Shown: in pieces, positions 21,697-30,295 of the stretch
Position numbering within the stretch: position 1 is the first letter of the stretch
Layout of the letters: the number at the start of each line of letters is the position of its first letter
Source of the DNA: a virus
Strand: one strand, 5' to 3'
Virus record (IMG/VR): IMGVR_UViG_3300033153_013547
Coordinates: 62,001-126,000 of that record
DNA length: 64,000 nt
Program-made: the position numbers and the translations under genes
Notes under the pieces: generated by a model
What the model saw: only the letters and a program-made list of their open reading frames with translations
The model's database searches: none
What the model was told of the DNA's origin: nothing

Positions 21697-21904
21697 AGAA
21701 AAACTTGCAACATTAGAACACAAACAATGGGCACACTGGACCAAGTATATGTTGGCCAACCTTACTGATGAAAATATATCCAGGTGGAAACGTCAGATTG
21801 ATACGTCTTATGACCAATTAAGTGAACAGGAGAAAGATAGTGATAGGGAGTGGGCAGATAAAGTGCTTGAATTATTGCAAGACGAATTAGACAGTATTAT
21901 TTAG
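21686..21904 (+). CDS. small RyR-domain-like protein, 72 aa
   Basis: The sequence LEHKQWAHWTKYMLANLT, then W-K-R-Q, then YDQLSEQEKDSDREWADKVL follows the pattern of RyR-domain-like small phage proteins (an HxxWxxW helix and an L-x-E-x-EKD-x-D-R-x-x-A-x-K helix). RyR domains occur in ryanodine receptors and in bacterial and phage proteins, where they may bind nucleotides. Length equals a single domain. Function in the phage unknown. Confidence 0.55.
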   Translation: MNLREKLATLEHKQWAHWTKYMLANLTDENISRWKRQIDTSYDQLSEQEKDSDREWADKVLELLQDELDSII

Positions 21905-21918
21905 AGAAACGATAAAAT

Positions 21919-22212
21919 ATGTATAAAAAGACCACGCAAGACAAACTACAAGACAAGATGAATTGGATGGTGCTTGTAGGTAGACCGATACCAAAGTCTT
22001 GGTTATTCTGTCTGTTTGAGCCAGAGATCAAAAAGATTATACAGCACAATGTTGTAAAAAATAAGAGGCAGGAACGAGAAAAGTTTGGATCAGAAATAAG
22101 TGCCAAATATATTGAAATAATAAACAAAAGGCTAAGCCTCATTCAATTAGCAGGAAACAATAATGAAACCAAAAATAACAGAGAGGGAAGGAGTTTATCA
22201 CTAAATGAATAA
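21919..22212 (+). CDS. hypothetical basic protein, 97 aa
   Basis: AGAGAAACGATAAAAT precedes the ATG. The N-terminal part contains WMVLVGRPIPKSWLFCLF, the rest is a basic helix (VVKNKRQEREKFGSEISAKY) and an asparagine-rich tail. Overlaps the next gene by 8 bases. No family recognised. Confidence 0.6.
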   Translation: MYKKTTQDKLQDKMNWMVLVGRPIPKSWLFCLFEPEIKKIIQHNVVKNKRQEREKFGSEISAKYIEIINKRLSLIQLAGNNNETKNNREGRSLSLNE

Positions 22213-22399
22213 TATTGACAAGAAGGTTTGGATTTTCAAACTGACAGAAAAAATGCTGTTTTATAGGCCAAAAGATTATCAGATAAATTCTCTTGAGACA
22301 GAACATGTGTTGTACTATAATATCATCAATAACATCAGTCATTTGATTGGTGGAGATGAAGGGAAGGCATTCAAGAAATATCTGGTTTACGAAGAATGA
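22205..22399 (+). CDS. hypothetical protein, 64 aa
   Basis: Small soluble protein (VWIFKLTEKMLFYRPKDYQI, then a helical second half). The start overlaps the upstream gene. No family recognised. Confidence 0.58.
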   Translation: MNNIDKKVWIFKLTEKMLFYRPKDYQINSLETEHVLYYNIINNISHLIGGDEGKAFKKYLVYEE

Positions 22400-22485
22400 T
22401 GGAAGATAATTATGGCAGAATTAATAGAACAACGCCCCCATCTTCGCCCTCTCTGCAAAATTGGCTGAAAAATTTATTAAGTTAA
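22399..22485 (+). CDS. possible 28-aa micro-ORF
   Basis: Its ATG overlaps the stop of the 22205 gene (ATGA-type arrangement). The peptide is MEDNYGRINRTTPPSSPSLQ plus eight residues. It may be translated by coupling; otherwise there is nothing in 22486-22643 except small hairpins such as GGGGC-CGT-GCCCC at about 22607. Confidence 0.3.
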   Translation: MEDNYGRINRTTPPSSPSLQNWLKNLLS

Positions 22486-22643
22486 TGCTGAAAACAAGAC
22501 ACGATATGCCACCTTGCTTTGTCAGTTAATAAAACAGCAAGGCAATAACAATTACTAATTTTGCCTCTTCAATTGGGCATTAATACAATTGGATATCCAG
22601 AATAAGGGGCCGTGCCCCCTCTGGAGAAAAAGGAGAACATCGT

Positions 22644-23858
22644 ATGTTTACTCTAAAGAACAAACCTGACTGGGATCGTCTTTTTGACCGTGGGTTCCCA
22701 ATGCTTGGCAACTTCCCACGCCTAACCCCAACTACTGTGGACATTAGACGTGAGTATCATCATTTGCCCGCTAGTTTTTTTGAGCGTAGATTGCCCACAA
22801 CAGAACATCTGGGAATAATCAGCCAAGGCACAGAAACCATCATATATTATCTGTGGATAGCCACATCAGCACGGGGGGAGCGTTTCTACAACGCAACCGA
22901 CAACCCCGACGCAGGACTTGCAATAGCCATCGACAGAGAAACGACTATAGAAGATCTAATTGATAGTTATTTCACACGAGATGAGGAAGACGATAGTATT
23001 ACTGACACAGGACCCTTGGCCATAATGCTACAGAGATATCGTGTAACCAATGAGTGGGCAGAGAATTCTGGCGAACTAACGATCATAAAAAACTTCAATT
23101 TCGAAGAATTCAAGAAAGCCAGAGACGACAGGTTTACAGATATTTTACAAGCAGAAGAGGCAAAAACAAATATAACACCAGAAGAAGGTATAGAACAAGT
23201 AACTGAAGATGAAACAGAAGTTATGAAAGCCCTGCATGAAAAATATCCTGAATTAGCAGGCTGGATATTAGAGACGCTGGGGAACCAACCAACAGATATT
23301 CATTATGATCCAGATAGTCACGGCACATGGGCAAGAATTGAAGGCCAGAGATACGATCCTAAATCAGGGAAAATAACACTTTGTTTAGCTACCCATAGTT
23401 ACAATTATCACTTAGATGCTAAATTACCCAAAGCAGAACATAAAGGATACCTTGGTTGTGGTGCCAATTGCAGGCTTGCAGATCCAGGAGAAAGCCATCT
23501 TAGAGGCCGTGATCTTCCAGATGGAGAATATTGCCAGAAAACATGGAATAAAATAGTCAGGGCCATCTTGAGACGTGAATTATTGCCTTTCCCTAATAAA
23601 ACAACACAGGCCCCCAACCGCTTATATGAGACCATCTATAATTATGGTATGCCAAATTTATCACACATCAAGATGACGGGCACGGGACAGGCTTCCTCGG
23701 TAGACGATACCACGACCGAAAGAGGCGTCTCATTTGTGGCAACCGAACATGATGACGTTCAAAAAGAAGAAAATGCCAAAACAACGCTAAAAGCAGAACG
23801 CGTCAAGATCATTTCAGAAGAAACACCCAACATCATTCCAGAACAAGATCCCTGGTAA
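22644..23858 (+). CDS. hypothetical protein, 404 aa
   Basis: AAAAAGGAGAACATCGT precedes the ATG. No recognised domain. Residues about 160-200 are acidic and helical (linker-like). A cysteine-rich segment, YLGCGANCRLADPGESHLRG followed by YCQKTW, lies near residue 275 and could bind zinc. The C-terminus is a low-complexity acidic tail. It is followed by a terminator and precedes the PhoH-like gene. Confidence 0.75.
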   Translation: MFTLKNKPDWDRLFDRGFPMLGNFPRLTPTTVDIRREYHHLPASFFERRLPTTEHLGIISQGTETIIYYLWIATSARGERFYNATDNPDAGLAIAIDRETTIEDLIDSYFTRDEEDDSITDTGPLAIMLQRYRVTNEWAENSGELTIIKNFNFEEFKKARDDRFTDILQAEEAKTNITPEEGIEQVTEDETEVMKALHEKYPELAGWILETLGNQPTDIHYDPDSHGTWARIEGQRYDPKSGKITLCLATHSYNYHLDAKLPKAEHKGYLGCGANCRLADPGESHLRGRDLPDGEYCQKTWNKIVRAILRRELLPFPNKTTQAPNRLYETIYNYGMPNLSHIKMTGTGQASSVDDTTTERGVSFVATEHDDVQKEENAKTTLKAERVKIISEETPNIIPEQDPW

Positions 23859-23878
23859 TAATAATCTATCCAGAACCA

Positions 23879-23912
23879 AGGGCCACTTGTAATCAACACA
23901 GGTGGCCCTTTC
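23879..23912 (+). terminator. rho-independent terminator
   Basis: AAGGGCCACTTGT pairs with ACAGGTGGCCCTT (one G-U) around a 7-nt loop, ending in T. It lies 20 bases after the 404-residue gene. Confidence 0.75.
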
Positions 23913-24014
23913 TACAACTAATAATATGGTAAGCTATGAAGCCAATTAACTATTATTTGTATTACACAATTATAACCATAGCCTATAAAACCCCACCAAA
24001 AAGGACAAACAAGA

Positions 24015-24953
24015 ATGCATGAATTGTGCCATTTGCAGTTAGATCCACTATACAATAACAAAGAAGTAGATCCACAAGAAATAGGTATAAGCAAAAATCA
24101 ATTTGAGAACCTAAAGTACAATGAATATTGTATCTTGAGCAATGGAGAATCTAATAGTGCAATAGCCTATAAAACAATCAAAGACACAATTAAGATTGCC
24201 AAACTTCCCAAAACTCTATCAATAAAAGCAAAATATGCTGAACATACCGCAGCTATTCATGCCATATTATACAATAATGATGTCAAGATCGTGATCCTCC
24301 ATGGCGTAGCTGGAGGAGGAAAATCTTACATATCTCTTGGTTGCGGTCTTCATGCCACAGTCGTTGCTAAAAAGCCACAATACAAGAAAATGCTATTGAT
24401 TAGAAACAATGTACCGGCATCCACATATTCCCTAGGACTATTGCCTGGAGAACTACACGAAAAGATGACCCCATGGTTTGGTCCAGCGGACGATATTTTA
24501 GAAGAACTATTATTGCTGCCAAGCCTCAAATCATGTGGATTGTATGCAGAAACCTCTGGTCAGCAACAAATTCCTGCCACTAGATTACTTACAAATAGCG
24601 GTCTATTAACAATAAGTACATCAGAATATCTTAGAGGAGCATCAAAAAAAGATACATATGTAATCGTTGATGACTTCCAAAACTTCACCAAAACAGAAAC
24701 AGATCTGATAATGACGAGATTTGGCCAGGGCTGTAAACTCGTGTTGTGTGGAGATCCTTCCCAAGTAGACAACAAGCAAACAAATGCCACCAACTCTGGC
24801 ATGGAATTAGTTCAAAATATGCGTCGATTAGACAATAATTTTGAAAAAGCCACAGCATCTATAGAATTCTTACACAGCGAATGTCGCGGGCCAATCGTCA
24901 AATTGTATATTGCTGCTAAAAGAAAAGTAACACAACACAGCACTCGTCACTAA
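24015..24953 (+). CDS. PhoH-like ATPase
   Basis: 312 residues. Walker A is G97-VAGGGKS-104 and Walker B is VIVDDFQN (D219, D220), where PhoH proteins usually have VIVDEAQN. Other family blocks are RNNVPAS...GLLPGEL after Walker A and KLVLCGDPSQVDN (motif III region). PhoH-type proteins are RNA-helicase-like ATPases common in phages, with a role in RNA or phosphate-stress metabolism that is still debated. The N-terminal 80 residues are extra. A variant Walker B residue may alter hydrolysis. Confidence 0.85.
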   Translation: MHELCHLQLDPLYNNKEVDPQEIGISKNQFENLKYNEYCILSNGESNSAIAYKTIKDTIKIAKLPKTLSIKAKYAEHTAAIHAILYNNDVKIVILHGVAGGGKSYISLGCGLHATVVAKKPQYKKMLLIRNNVPASTYSLGLLPGELHEKMTPWFGPADDILEELLLLPSLKSCGLYAETSGQQQIPATRLLTNSGLLTISTSEYLRGASKKDTYVIVDDFQNFTKTETDLIMTRFGQGCKLVLCGDPSQVDNKQTNATNSGMELVQNMRRLDNNFEKATASIEFLHSECRGPIVKLYIAAKRKVTQHSTRH

Positions 24954-25025
24954 CCAATACCAATAACTAATATTGATTGGTCTGTAGTAACAAAAATAAT
25001 TAACAAAGGCAGGAACACAAACATA

Positions 25026-25385
25026 ATGAAAAATAATTCCACAAATCGATGGGAATGGGTAGCAGTTTATTCTGACTATTCTGAATTTCGCCAATTTGAC
25101 GGCTCTACTGGTAAATCACATCATCAATTTAGCGAAATAGATTTTGATAGATTAAGAAACGTTATACTAACTAATGGTGCCCTTAGTTTAACAATAGGTG
25201 TATTCAACTGTGATCAGGTTGAGTATATACCAACATATTCTGATATCCACCATTCTATTGCATATACATGCATTTCAATTAAGAGAAATCATGAAACAAT
25301 CATCATTGGAGTATCAGAAACCAACGAAATAAAAATACTTGAAGGCAATCCAAAAGCCTTAGATATACATATTGAATTGAAATAA
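25026..25385 (+). CDS. hypothetical protein, 119 aa
   Basis: Soluble, strand-rich protein (WEWVAVYSDYSEFRQFDG, SLTIGVFNCDQVEYI, ETIIIGVSETNEIKIL). No family recognised. It stands between the PhoH-like gene and the lipoprotein. Confidence 0.65.
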   Translation: MKNNSTNRWEWVAVYSDYSEFRQFDGSTGKSHHQFSEIDFDRLRNVILTNGALSLTIGVFNCDQVEYIPTYSDIHHSIAYTCISIKRNHETIIIGVSETNEIKILEGNPKALDIHIELK

Positions 25386-25390
25386 ATGCA

Positions 25391-25425
25391 TTATAATTCT
25401 AATGAATCTAATTTTAGAATTATAA
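25391..25425. terminator. AT-rich 12-bp hairpin
   Basis: TTATAATTCTAA (25391-25402) is exactly complementary to 25414-25425 with an 11-nt loop. It starts five bases after the 25026 gene. Without a T-tract it may be a weak terminator or mRNA-end hairpin. Confidence 0.4.
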
Positions 25426-25450
25426 CAACCCATAAAACTAATAATATGAT

Positions 25451-25987
25451 ATGAAATACATTGCCACATTAATTATGATGCTTGTGCTCATTATAGCCCT
25501 ATTTTCTTGTTCAAAACCAGTCTCCATTGTATTGCTTGTAGATCAAACTGACTCAACCAAAAATATCAGAGCCAACAAAAATGTCAAAAAATTGTGTGAT
25601 GCAATCAAGGCAAGACCAAATTATACTGTAAAAATGCTTGGAATGATGCCAGATCGTCTCTATCCTTTATCACTTGAGAATCTCAACAAATCATATGGTG
25701 TAAACAAAGGAGAAAATGGAGTAAAATACACAGGTGGAGATCTTGAAGGAGCAATTGAAAAAGTCACTAAGATTGCTTCATCTGACATCTATGTTATTAT
25801 TACAGATGGAGAGAATAATTTTGGGAACGTAGAACATGGGGTACCAGATGTTCCACCAGGACGATATATTTTTGTAGGTATAGACAAAGAAAAGTGGCAA
25901 AGTTATGCTGACAAAGGACATGAAGTATACACGTTAGATGAAGTGCCTAATTTGCTCAGAAGCATAGTTATGTATGGCAGGCTATAA
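25451..25987 (+). CDS. lipoprotein with von Willebrand A-like domain
   Basis: 178 residues. A signal helix ends in a lipobox, ALFSC, so C20 would be lipidated after type II signal cleavage. The mature part starts with SIVLLVDQTDSTKN, where D31-x-T33-x-S35 matches a MIDAS metal site, and later has DIYVIITDGENNFG, the usual vWA strand-plus-loop. Such domains bind protein partners through a metal ion. It overlaps the membrane-protein gene downstream (ATGA-like), so the pair probably acts at the cell envelope. Confidence 0.72.
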   Translation: MKYIATLIMMLVLIIALFSCSKPVSIVLLVDQTDSTKNIRANKNVKKLCDAIKARPNYTVKMLGMMPDRLYPLSLENLNKSYGVNKGENGVKYTGGDLEGAIEKVTKIASSDIYVIITDGENNFGNVEHGVPDVPPGRYIFVGIDKEKWQSYADKGHEVYTLDEVPNLLRSIVMYGRL

Positions 25988-26943
25988 TGAACACACTATA
26001 TTTATACATAATAGTAGCAACATTATATCTGGGGATCCTTATATTTGCATCCTATAAACTGGGCATTATTACTTGGCTGATTGGCATGCTGATCATACCA
26101 GCATCTATAGGCACCATTCTAGCAGAAGTAGACATAGCACGTGGGGCTCTGTCTATGCTGACTGGGTCAGAGCTGGGATCCATGGTGATTTCTTTTTCTT
26201 TGGCCGTAGGTTTGTTGTTTTCATCTCACTGGTTGGCCAGTTGTATATTGAAATCTAGGTTCCATGAATTACATATGCCAAGCATTCTACTAGTAATGCT
26301 CATCATCTTATTTGGTTGGTTAGGAATGCTGAGAGTAGAGTTAGTAACATCATTTTTGCCTGATGACATAATAACCCAATCTAAATATATTTTCTTCATA
26401 TATCCCTTTATTTCTCTCACTTTGGGCTTTGCTTTGGCAGCAACCATAAGACCAATAGAACAAAAGTTCAAAAGAGCACATTTGTCTGCCCTTTTACTGA
26501 TGTCTAAAAAATCAGAGGAAGATGGATCAGCCATGGTAGCAGCCAGTGAGCTTGTTGATAAATTAGAATTTTCTCATGACAAAGCCATCAACTATGTATT
26601 GGATGAATCTGAATTTTTTGCAAAACTAACAGGAGAACCTGATGATCAAGCAAAATCAACAGAATCTGCCCCTGAAAAACCACCAGAAGCAGTGGTAATT
26701 GAGAAAAACCCAGAGATAGAAGAAGAATCTCCAGAGGACACTACTATTACTAATACAGATGCTAATATAAAACCGGAAATTCCTGTAAAAAAGCCTGTGA
26801 CAACCAAAACAACAGGAACTAAAATTGTTACAAAAACCAAGAAAAAATTCGTAAAAGAAATACACAATCCATACAGGGAAATACGTAAGACAAACAGAAA
26901 AATAAGAAATAAAGCCAACAAAAAGGTGGTGCCCTTAAAGTGA
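25987..26943 (+). CDS. membrane protein with charged C-terminal tail, 318 aa
   Basis: Four or five hydrophobic helices in the first 160 residues (LYLYIIVATLYLGILIFASY, LIGMLIIPASIGTIL, MVISFSLAVGLLFSSHWL, SILLVMLIILFGWLG, IFFIYPFISLTLGFAL), then a helical domain and a long proline-, glutamate- and lysine-rich tail ending in a basic stretch (KTKKKFVKEIHNPYREIRKT). The start overlaps the lipoprotein stop. No family recognised; coupling suggests a membrane complex with the lipoprotein. Confidence 0.7.
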   Translation: MNTLYLYIIVATLYLGILIFASYKLGIITWLIGMLIIPASIGTILAEVDIARGALSMLTGSELGSMVISFSLAVGLLFSSHWLASCILKSRFHELHMPSILLVMLIILFGWLGMLRVELVTSFLPDDIITQSKYIFFIYPFISLTLGFALAATIRPIEQKFKRAHLSALLLMSKKSEEDGSAMVAASELVDKLEFSHDKAINYVLDESEFFAKLTGEPDDQAKSTESAPEKPPEAVVIEKNPEIEEESPEDTTITNTDANIKPEIPVKKPVTTKTTGTKIVTKTKKKFVKEIHNPYREIRKTNRKIRNKANKKVVPLK

Positions 26944-27074
26944 CCAAACAAGAAGTGTTAGAAAAACTTCAAGATCTTATGGACAAATATGGGTGTGGCA
27001 TTCCTTATGGTGCAATAATAATTATTAGAAATATTATTGTAGAACTAAGTAAGGAATTGGGGGAGAAAGGCTAA
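26940..27074 (+). CDS. small protein, 44 aa, GTG start
   Basis: GTG at 26940 overlaps the stop of the membrane-protein gene and the TAA at 27072 overlaps the ATG of the acyltransferase. The product begins [20 protein letters not shown], with a short [11 protein letters not shown] segment. The tight overlaps on both sides support translation. Function unknown. Confidence 0.55.
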   Translation: MTKQEVLEKLQDLMDKYGCGIPYGAIIIIRNIIVELSKELGEKG

Positions 27075-27604
27075 TGCCAGACATAAAAGAATATACAAGT
27101 ATTGATCCTAATGTAAAGTTTTTGGGTGCTGCTACTGTGCACTCTTTTACTAGTATAGATGGAGATGTAGTGATTGGAGACAATACCACAATATGGCAAT
27201 CTACAAATATTGCAGGCAAAGTTTCCGTAGGCTCAAATTGTGTAATTGGTTCTCAGTGCTCAATTCTGGGCACCAAGATGCCCACAATCATTGGCAAACA
27301 TGTTCGTATGCAGTCTCATTGTTTTATTCCTGATGGCACAGTAATTGGAGACAACACCTTTCTTGCCCCTGGGGTTACGATTTTGAACGATAAATATCCC
27401 CCATCATCCAGTCACAAAGATTGGAGTCCCGTAACAATCGAAAATGGGGCACGTATAGGCGGAGGAGTAGTCATTTTACCCGGCGTCACCATTGGCAAGG
27501 GTGCTCTGGTGGGGGCAGGTTCGGTTGTGACCAAGGACGTTATTCCCAACTCTGTGGTCAAAGGAAGCCCAGCAAGGATTTGGGTGATACCATCCCTTGA
27601 ATAA
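27074..27604 (+). CDS. hexapeptide-repeat acyltransferase (WbpD/WlbB-like)
   Basis: 176 residues with repeated hexapeptide turns ([65 protein letters not shown]), ending [19 protein letters not shown], the signature of left-handed beta-helix N-acetyltransferases. The VQSHCFIPD histidine region matches WbpD/WlbB enzymes that acetylate UDP-3-amino-sugar acids. The next two enzymes fit the same pathway. It overlaps the following gene by 8 bases. Confidence 0.85.
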   Translation: MPDIKEYTSIDPNVKFLGAATVHSFTSIDGDVVIGDNTTIWQSTNIAGKVSVGSNCVIGSQCSILGTKMPTIIGKHVRMQSHCFIPDGTVIGDNTFLAPGVTILNDKYPPSSSHKDWSPVTIENGARIGGGVVILPGVTIGKGALVGAGSVVTKDVIPNSVVKGSPARIWVIPSLE

Positions 27605-28439
27605 TAAAACATTTGCCATATCTGGATTGGGTAGCATATCCCCACGTCATTTGGAAGCCGTGAAGCATATTGGGGGCATCATTCTTGACGTACATGATCC
27701 TGATTGGAGCAAATCATATTTTTATGGAAGGCAGGCAGTCTTTCACAAATCCATTGAAAGCATGCTTGAAAAATCAGAAGCAGAATGGTTTGTCATTTTG
27801 TCTCCCAGTAAATACCACTTTTCTCAATCTATGAAAGCCCTGGATCTGGGCAAGAAAGTTATAGTAGAAAAACCTGCTGCTATGACTCTATATGACGTTC
27901 TACAATATTCTGGACGAGAAATCTATACCGTATCACAACTACGATATCTCGACGACATTATCAACATCAAAAATAAAATATCTACAGGTCACCATGATGT
28001 AAACATCAAGATCATAGCACACAGGCATCCCATAACCATGGCAAACTGGAGACATGACATAAATTGGTCTGGTGGGCTAATGTATTTCGTAGGCATTCAT
28101 TACATAGACTTAGTCACTTGGTTGTTTGGCAAGATGGAAAAATTAGAACAAGTTACTTGGCTAAACAAACAAAAGTGCCAATTTAGTATGGAGTTAGAAA
28201 GAGCCACAGTCAATGCCAGCTTTGAAATTACTGAAACCCAACCAAACCACAAGAGCATGATCATAGATGATATAGAAATAGATTTGGCTGCCAAGTTTTA
28301 TGATTTACATTGTTATTTATATGAAGATATAATGGCAGGACATGGCATTCATCCAATGGATGTATATCATACTATGGAGATTATTCATAAGATTAATGGC
28401 TATGCCAATGAAGGATATGGCTACAATGCTTCTAAATAA
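27597..28439 (+). CDS. Gfo/Idh/MocA-type sugar-nucleotide dehydrogenase (WlbA/WbpB-like)
   Basis: 280 residues from a TTG start inside the preceding gene. Features: an N-terminal Rossmann turn ([20 protein letters not shown]), an [20 protein letters not shown] helix, then VIVEKPAA, the conserved EKP of the family, and [20 protein letters not shown], the catalytic H-x-x-D region. Orthologs oxidise the 3-position of UDP-GlcNAcA. It overlaps the convergent 2-epimerase gene by 19 bases at the 3' end. Confidence 0.82.
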   Translation: MNNKTFAISGLGSISPRHLEAVKHIGGIILDVHDPDWSKSYFYGRQAVFHKSIESMLEKSEAEWFVILSPSKYHFSQSMKALDLGKKVIVEKPAAMTLYDVLQYSGREIYTVSQLRYLDDIINIKNKISTGHHDVNIKIIAHRHPITMANWRHDINWSGGLMYFVGIHYIDLVTWLFGKMEKLEQVTWLNKQKCQFSMELERATVNASFEITETQPNHKSMIIDDIEIDLAAKFYDLHCYLYEDIMAGHGIHPMDVYHTMEIIHKINGYANEGYGYNASK

Positions 28440-29389
28440 GCAGCTATATTTTCATGGGCATTAGCAGGGGGAACAATAATTTCTAAATTACCAGCCCTAA
28501 ATGACCTAATAGCATTGGCCAAATACTCACTACTATATCCCACTATTATACCATAGCCTGTGTCTATAATTGCTTGGTGTTCTGTGTTACTACGAGGAAT
28601 AATTACTGTCTTACCCAACCAATAAGCCTCACGTTGAATGCCGCCGGAATCTGTTGCAACAAATTCAGAATTGACTAACAGAGAAACAAGTCTCTTGTGT
28701 GATATAGGATCTATAAGCCTTATATTTTTGGGTATCAATAAACCAAACTCTTGTATTCTTGCCTTGGTTCTTGGATGAATGGGCCAAACAAAACTATATT
28801 CCTCACAAGTTCCTATGGCATGCAAAACAGATGATAGTCTTGCTCTATTGTCCACCAATTCTGCTCTATGAAGGGTTATAAGATTTTCATTACTTGTGCT
28901 ATAAGGATCCAAATCATATGACATAATTTTGTCATAGACAGGATCTCCAACAATAGTGGAATTATGCAAACCTTCCTTAGATAAATTCCTTTGACAATAT
29001 TTGTCAGTGCACAACAAATGATCTGCCATTTTATCCACAGACATTCTAATCCTTTCTTCTATGGCTTCGTTGTCATAACACCTCATTCCTGCTTCAATAT
29101 GTACTAACGTTTTGTTGCACATTTTAGCACAAATAGCTCCAGCAAGAGTGCTTCTTGTGTCTCCTAAAACACAGATGATTTTGGGATTGATATCATTGAC
29201 AATTTCTATTGCTGCATCTATGGTTTCCCCCAAGCTGGTTTTCAGCAAATTGTAATCACAATTCACTGCATCATGTATGTCATTGAGATTAGCATCATAG
29301 TGCTGACCAGTATTTACTATAATACTAGCCCAAAGTCTGGATAATTTCAATAATTCAGGACGTGTGCCTATGATTGTTAGGACTTTCAT
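28421..29389 (-). CDS. UDP-N-acetylglucosamine 2-epimerase family (WecB/WbpI-like)
   Basis: 322 residues starting MKVLTIIGTRPELLKLSRLW, the family signature, followed by VLGDTRSTLAGAICAK, HIEAGMRCYDNEAIEERIRM (with the catalytic-region EERIR), and SEFVATDSGGIQREAYWLGK (UDP-binding). WecB/WbpI enzymes epimerise C2 of UDP-GlcNAc or UDP-GlcNAc3NAcA. First gene after the convergent pair; the CapA-like gene lies 10 bases upstream in transcription order. Confidence 0.9.
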   Translation of the reverse strand: MKVLTIIGTRPELLKLSRLWASIIVNTGQHYDANLNDIHDAVNCDYNLLKTSLGETIDAAIEIVNDINPKIICVLGDTRSTLAGAICAKMCNKTLVHIEAGMRCYDNEAIEERIRMSVDKMADHLLCTDKYCQRNLSKEGLHNSTIVGDPVYDKIMSYDLDPYSTSNENLITLHRAELVDNRARLSSVLHAIGTCEEYSFVWPIHPRTKARIQEFGLLIPKNIRLIDPISHKRLVSLLVNSEFVATDSGGIQREAYWLGKTVIIPRSNTEHQAIIDTGYGIIVGYSSEYLANAIRSFRAGNLEIIVPPANAHENIAAYLEAL

Positions 29390-29398
29390 TTGTGTCTC

Positions 29399-30280
29399 CT
29401 AAAACGTATCAAAAGTATCTGGATATACTTTATTGGGTAAGTTCTTTCTTATTCGCAACTGAGACCATTGCTTATCATAGTTGAGTAAAGAGACTTCTTT
29501 GCTTATTCTATCAACGGTCTGTGCCACATTGTCTCCACAATATACTTTTACATTATAATCCATTGTTTGGGAATCTATTTCTAGTGCCCAGTTCTGATCA
29601 CCCAACTTCCATCCACCCTGAGAATTGTCTACATCCCATAAAAAGGTACCAAGACTATAAGCAATAATACCATCTCTATATCTTTCAATGCCAGAAGGAA
29701 TGTGTGGGTGGGCTCCAGCAATAATATCTGCCCCCCAATCAATAATATCATGGGCCAATCTTTTTTGAGATGGTAATGGATAAGGTTCTCCCTCATATCC
29801 CCAGTGTAAGGACACAATGATGGTGTCACAAGACTTTCTAATTAGATTGATATCTCTTCTGATTTCTTGACGCTTGATGTCTCTTGCCCCCACTCCATCA
29901 AGATGACCAGAAGTTGTCATTGGCCAAACATGCCATGAATAGGCCAGTAAACCAACACCATTGGTAATATTATACGTCCCATCCCCAAACACACCAGTAT
30001 AACCCACTCCCCACTGATCAAGATATTTTTTAGTAATATCTACCCCCTCTTTGCCAAAATCATAAATATGATTATTAGCAAGCGATACTGTAGTGAGATT
30101 CATATTCTTTATGGGTTCTGGAGCAGACCGTATACCAAATCTCCATGACCATCTTGGTGTCGGGTGCAAGGTTGTTCCGCCAAGTGGTCCTTCTAAATTG
30201 GCAAAAACATAGTCAGATTCAGGTTGATAGGGAGATTCTTGTTTCCTGGAACAAATATCGCCTATTAATATAATTTTCAT
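29399..30280 (-). CDS. CapA-family metallophosphatase-like protein
   Basis: 293 residues matching the PGA_cap/CapA pattern: ILIGDICS near the start, YVFANLEGPL, TTVSLANNHIYDFGKEGVD, IIVSLHWGYEGE and IIAGAHPHIPSGIERY. These are the metal-binding blocks of calcineurin-like phosphoesterases. CapA proteins take part in capsule or polyglutamate synthesis. Starts after GGAGAAAACAAT. Its place in a glycan locus fits sugar modification. Confidence 0.85.
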   Translation of the reverse strand: MKIILIGDICSRKQESPYQPESDYVFANLEGPLGGTTLHPTPRWSWRFGIRSAPEPIKNMNLTTVSLANNHIYDFGKEGVDITKKYLDQWGVGYTGVFGDGTYNITNGVGLLAYSWHVWPMTTSGHLDGVGARDIKRQEIRRDINLIRKSCDTIIVSLHWGYEGEPYPLPSQKRLAHDIIDWGADIIAGAHPHIPSGIERYRDGIIAYSLGTFLWDVDNSQGGWKLGDQNWALEIDSQTMDYNVKVYCGDNVAQTVDRISKEVSLLNYDKQWSQLRIRKNLPNKVYPDTFDTF

Positions 30281-30295
30281 TATTGTTTTCTCCTA

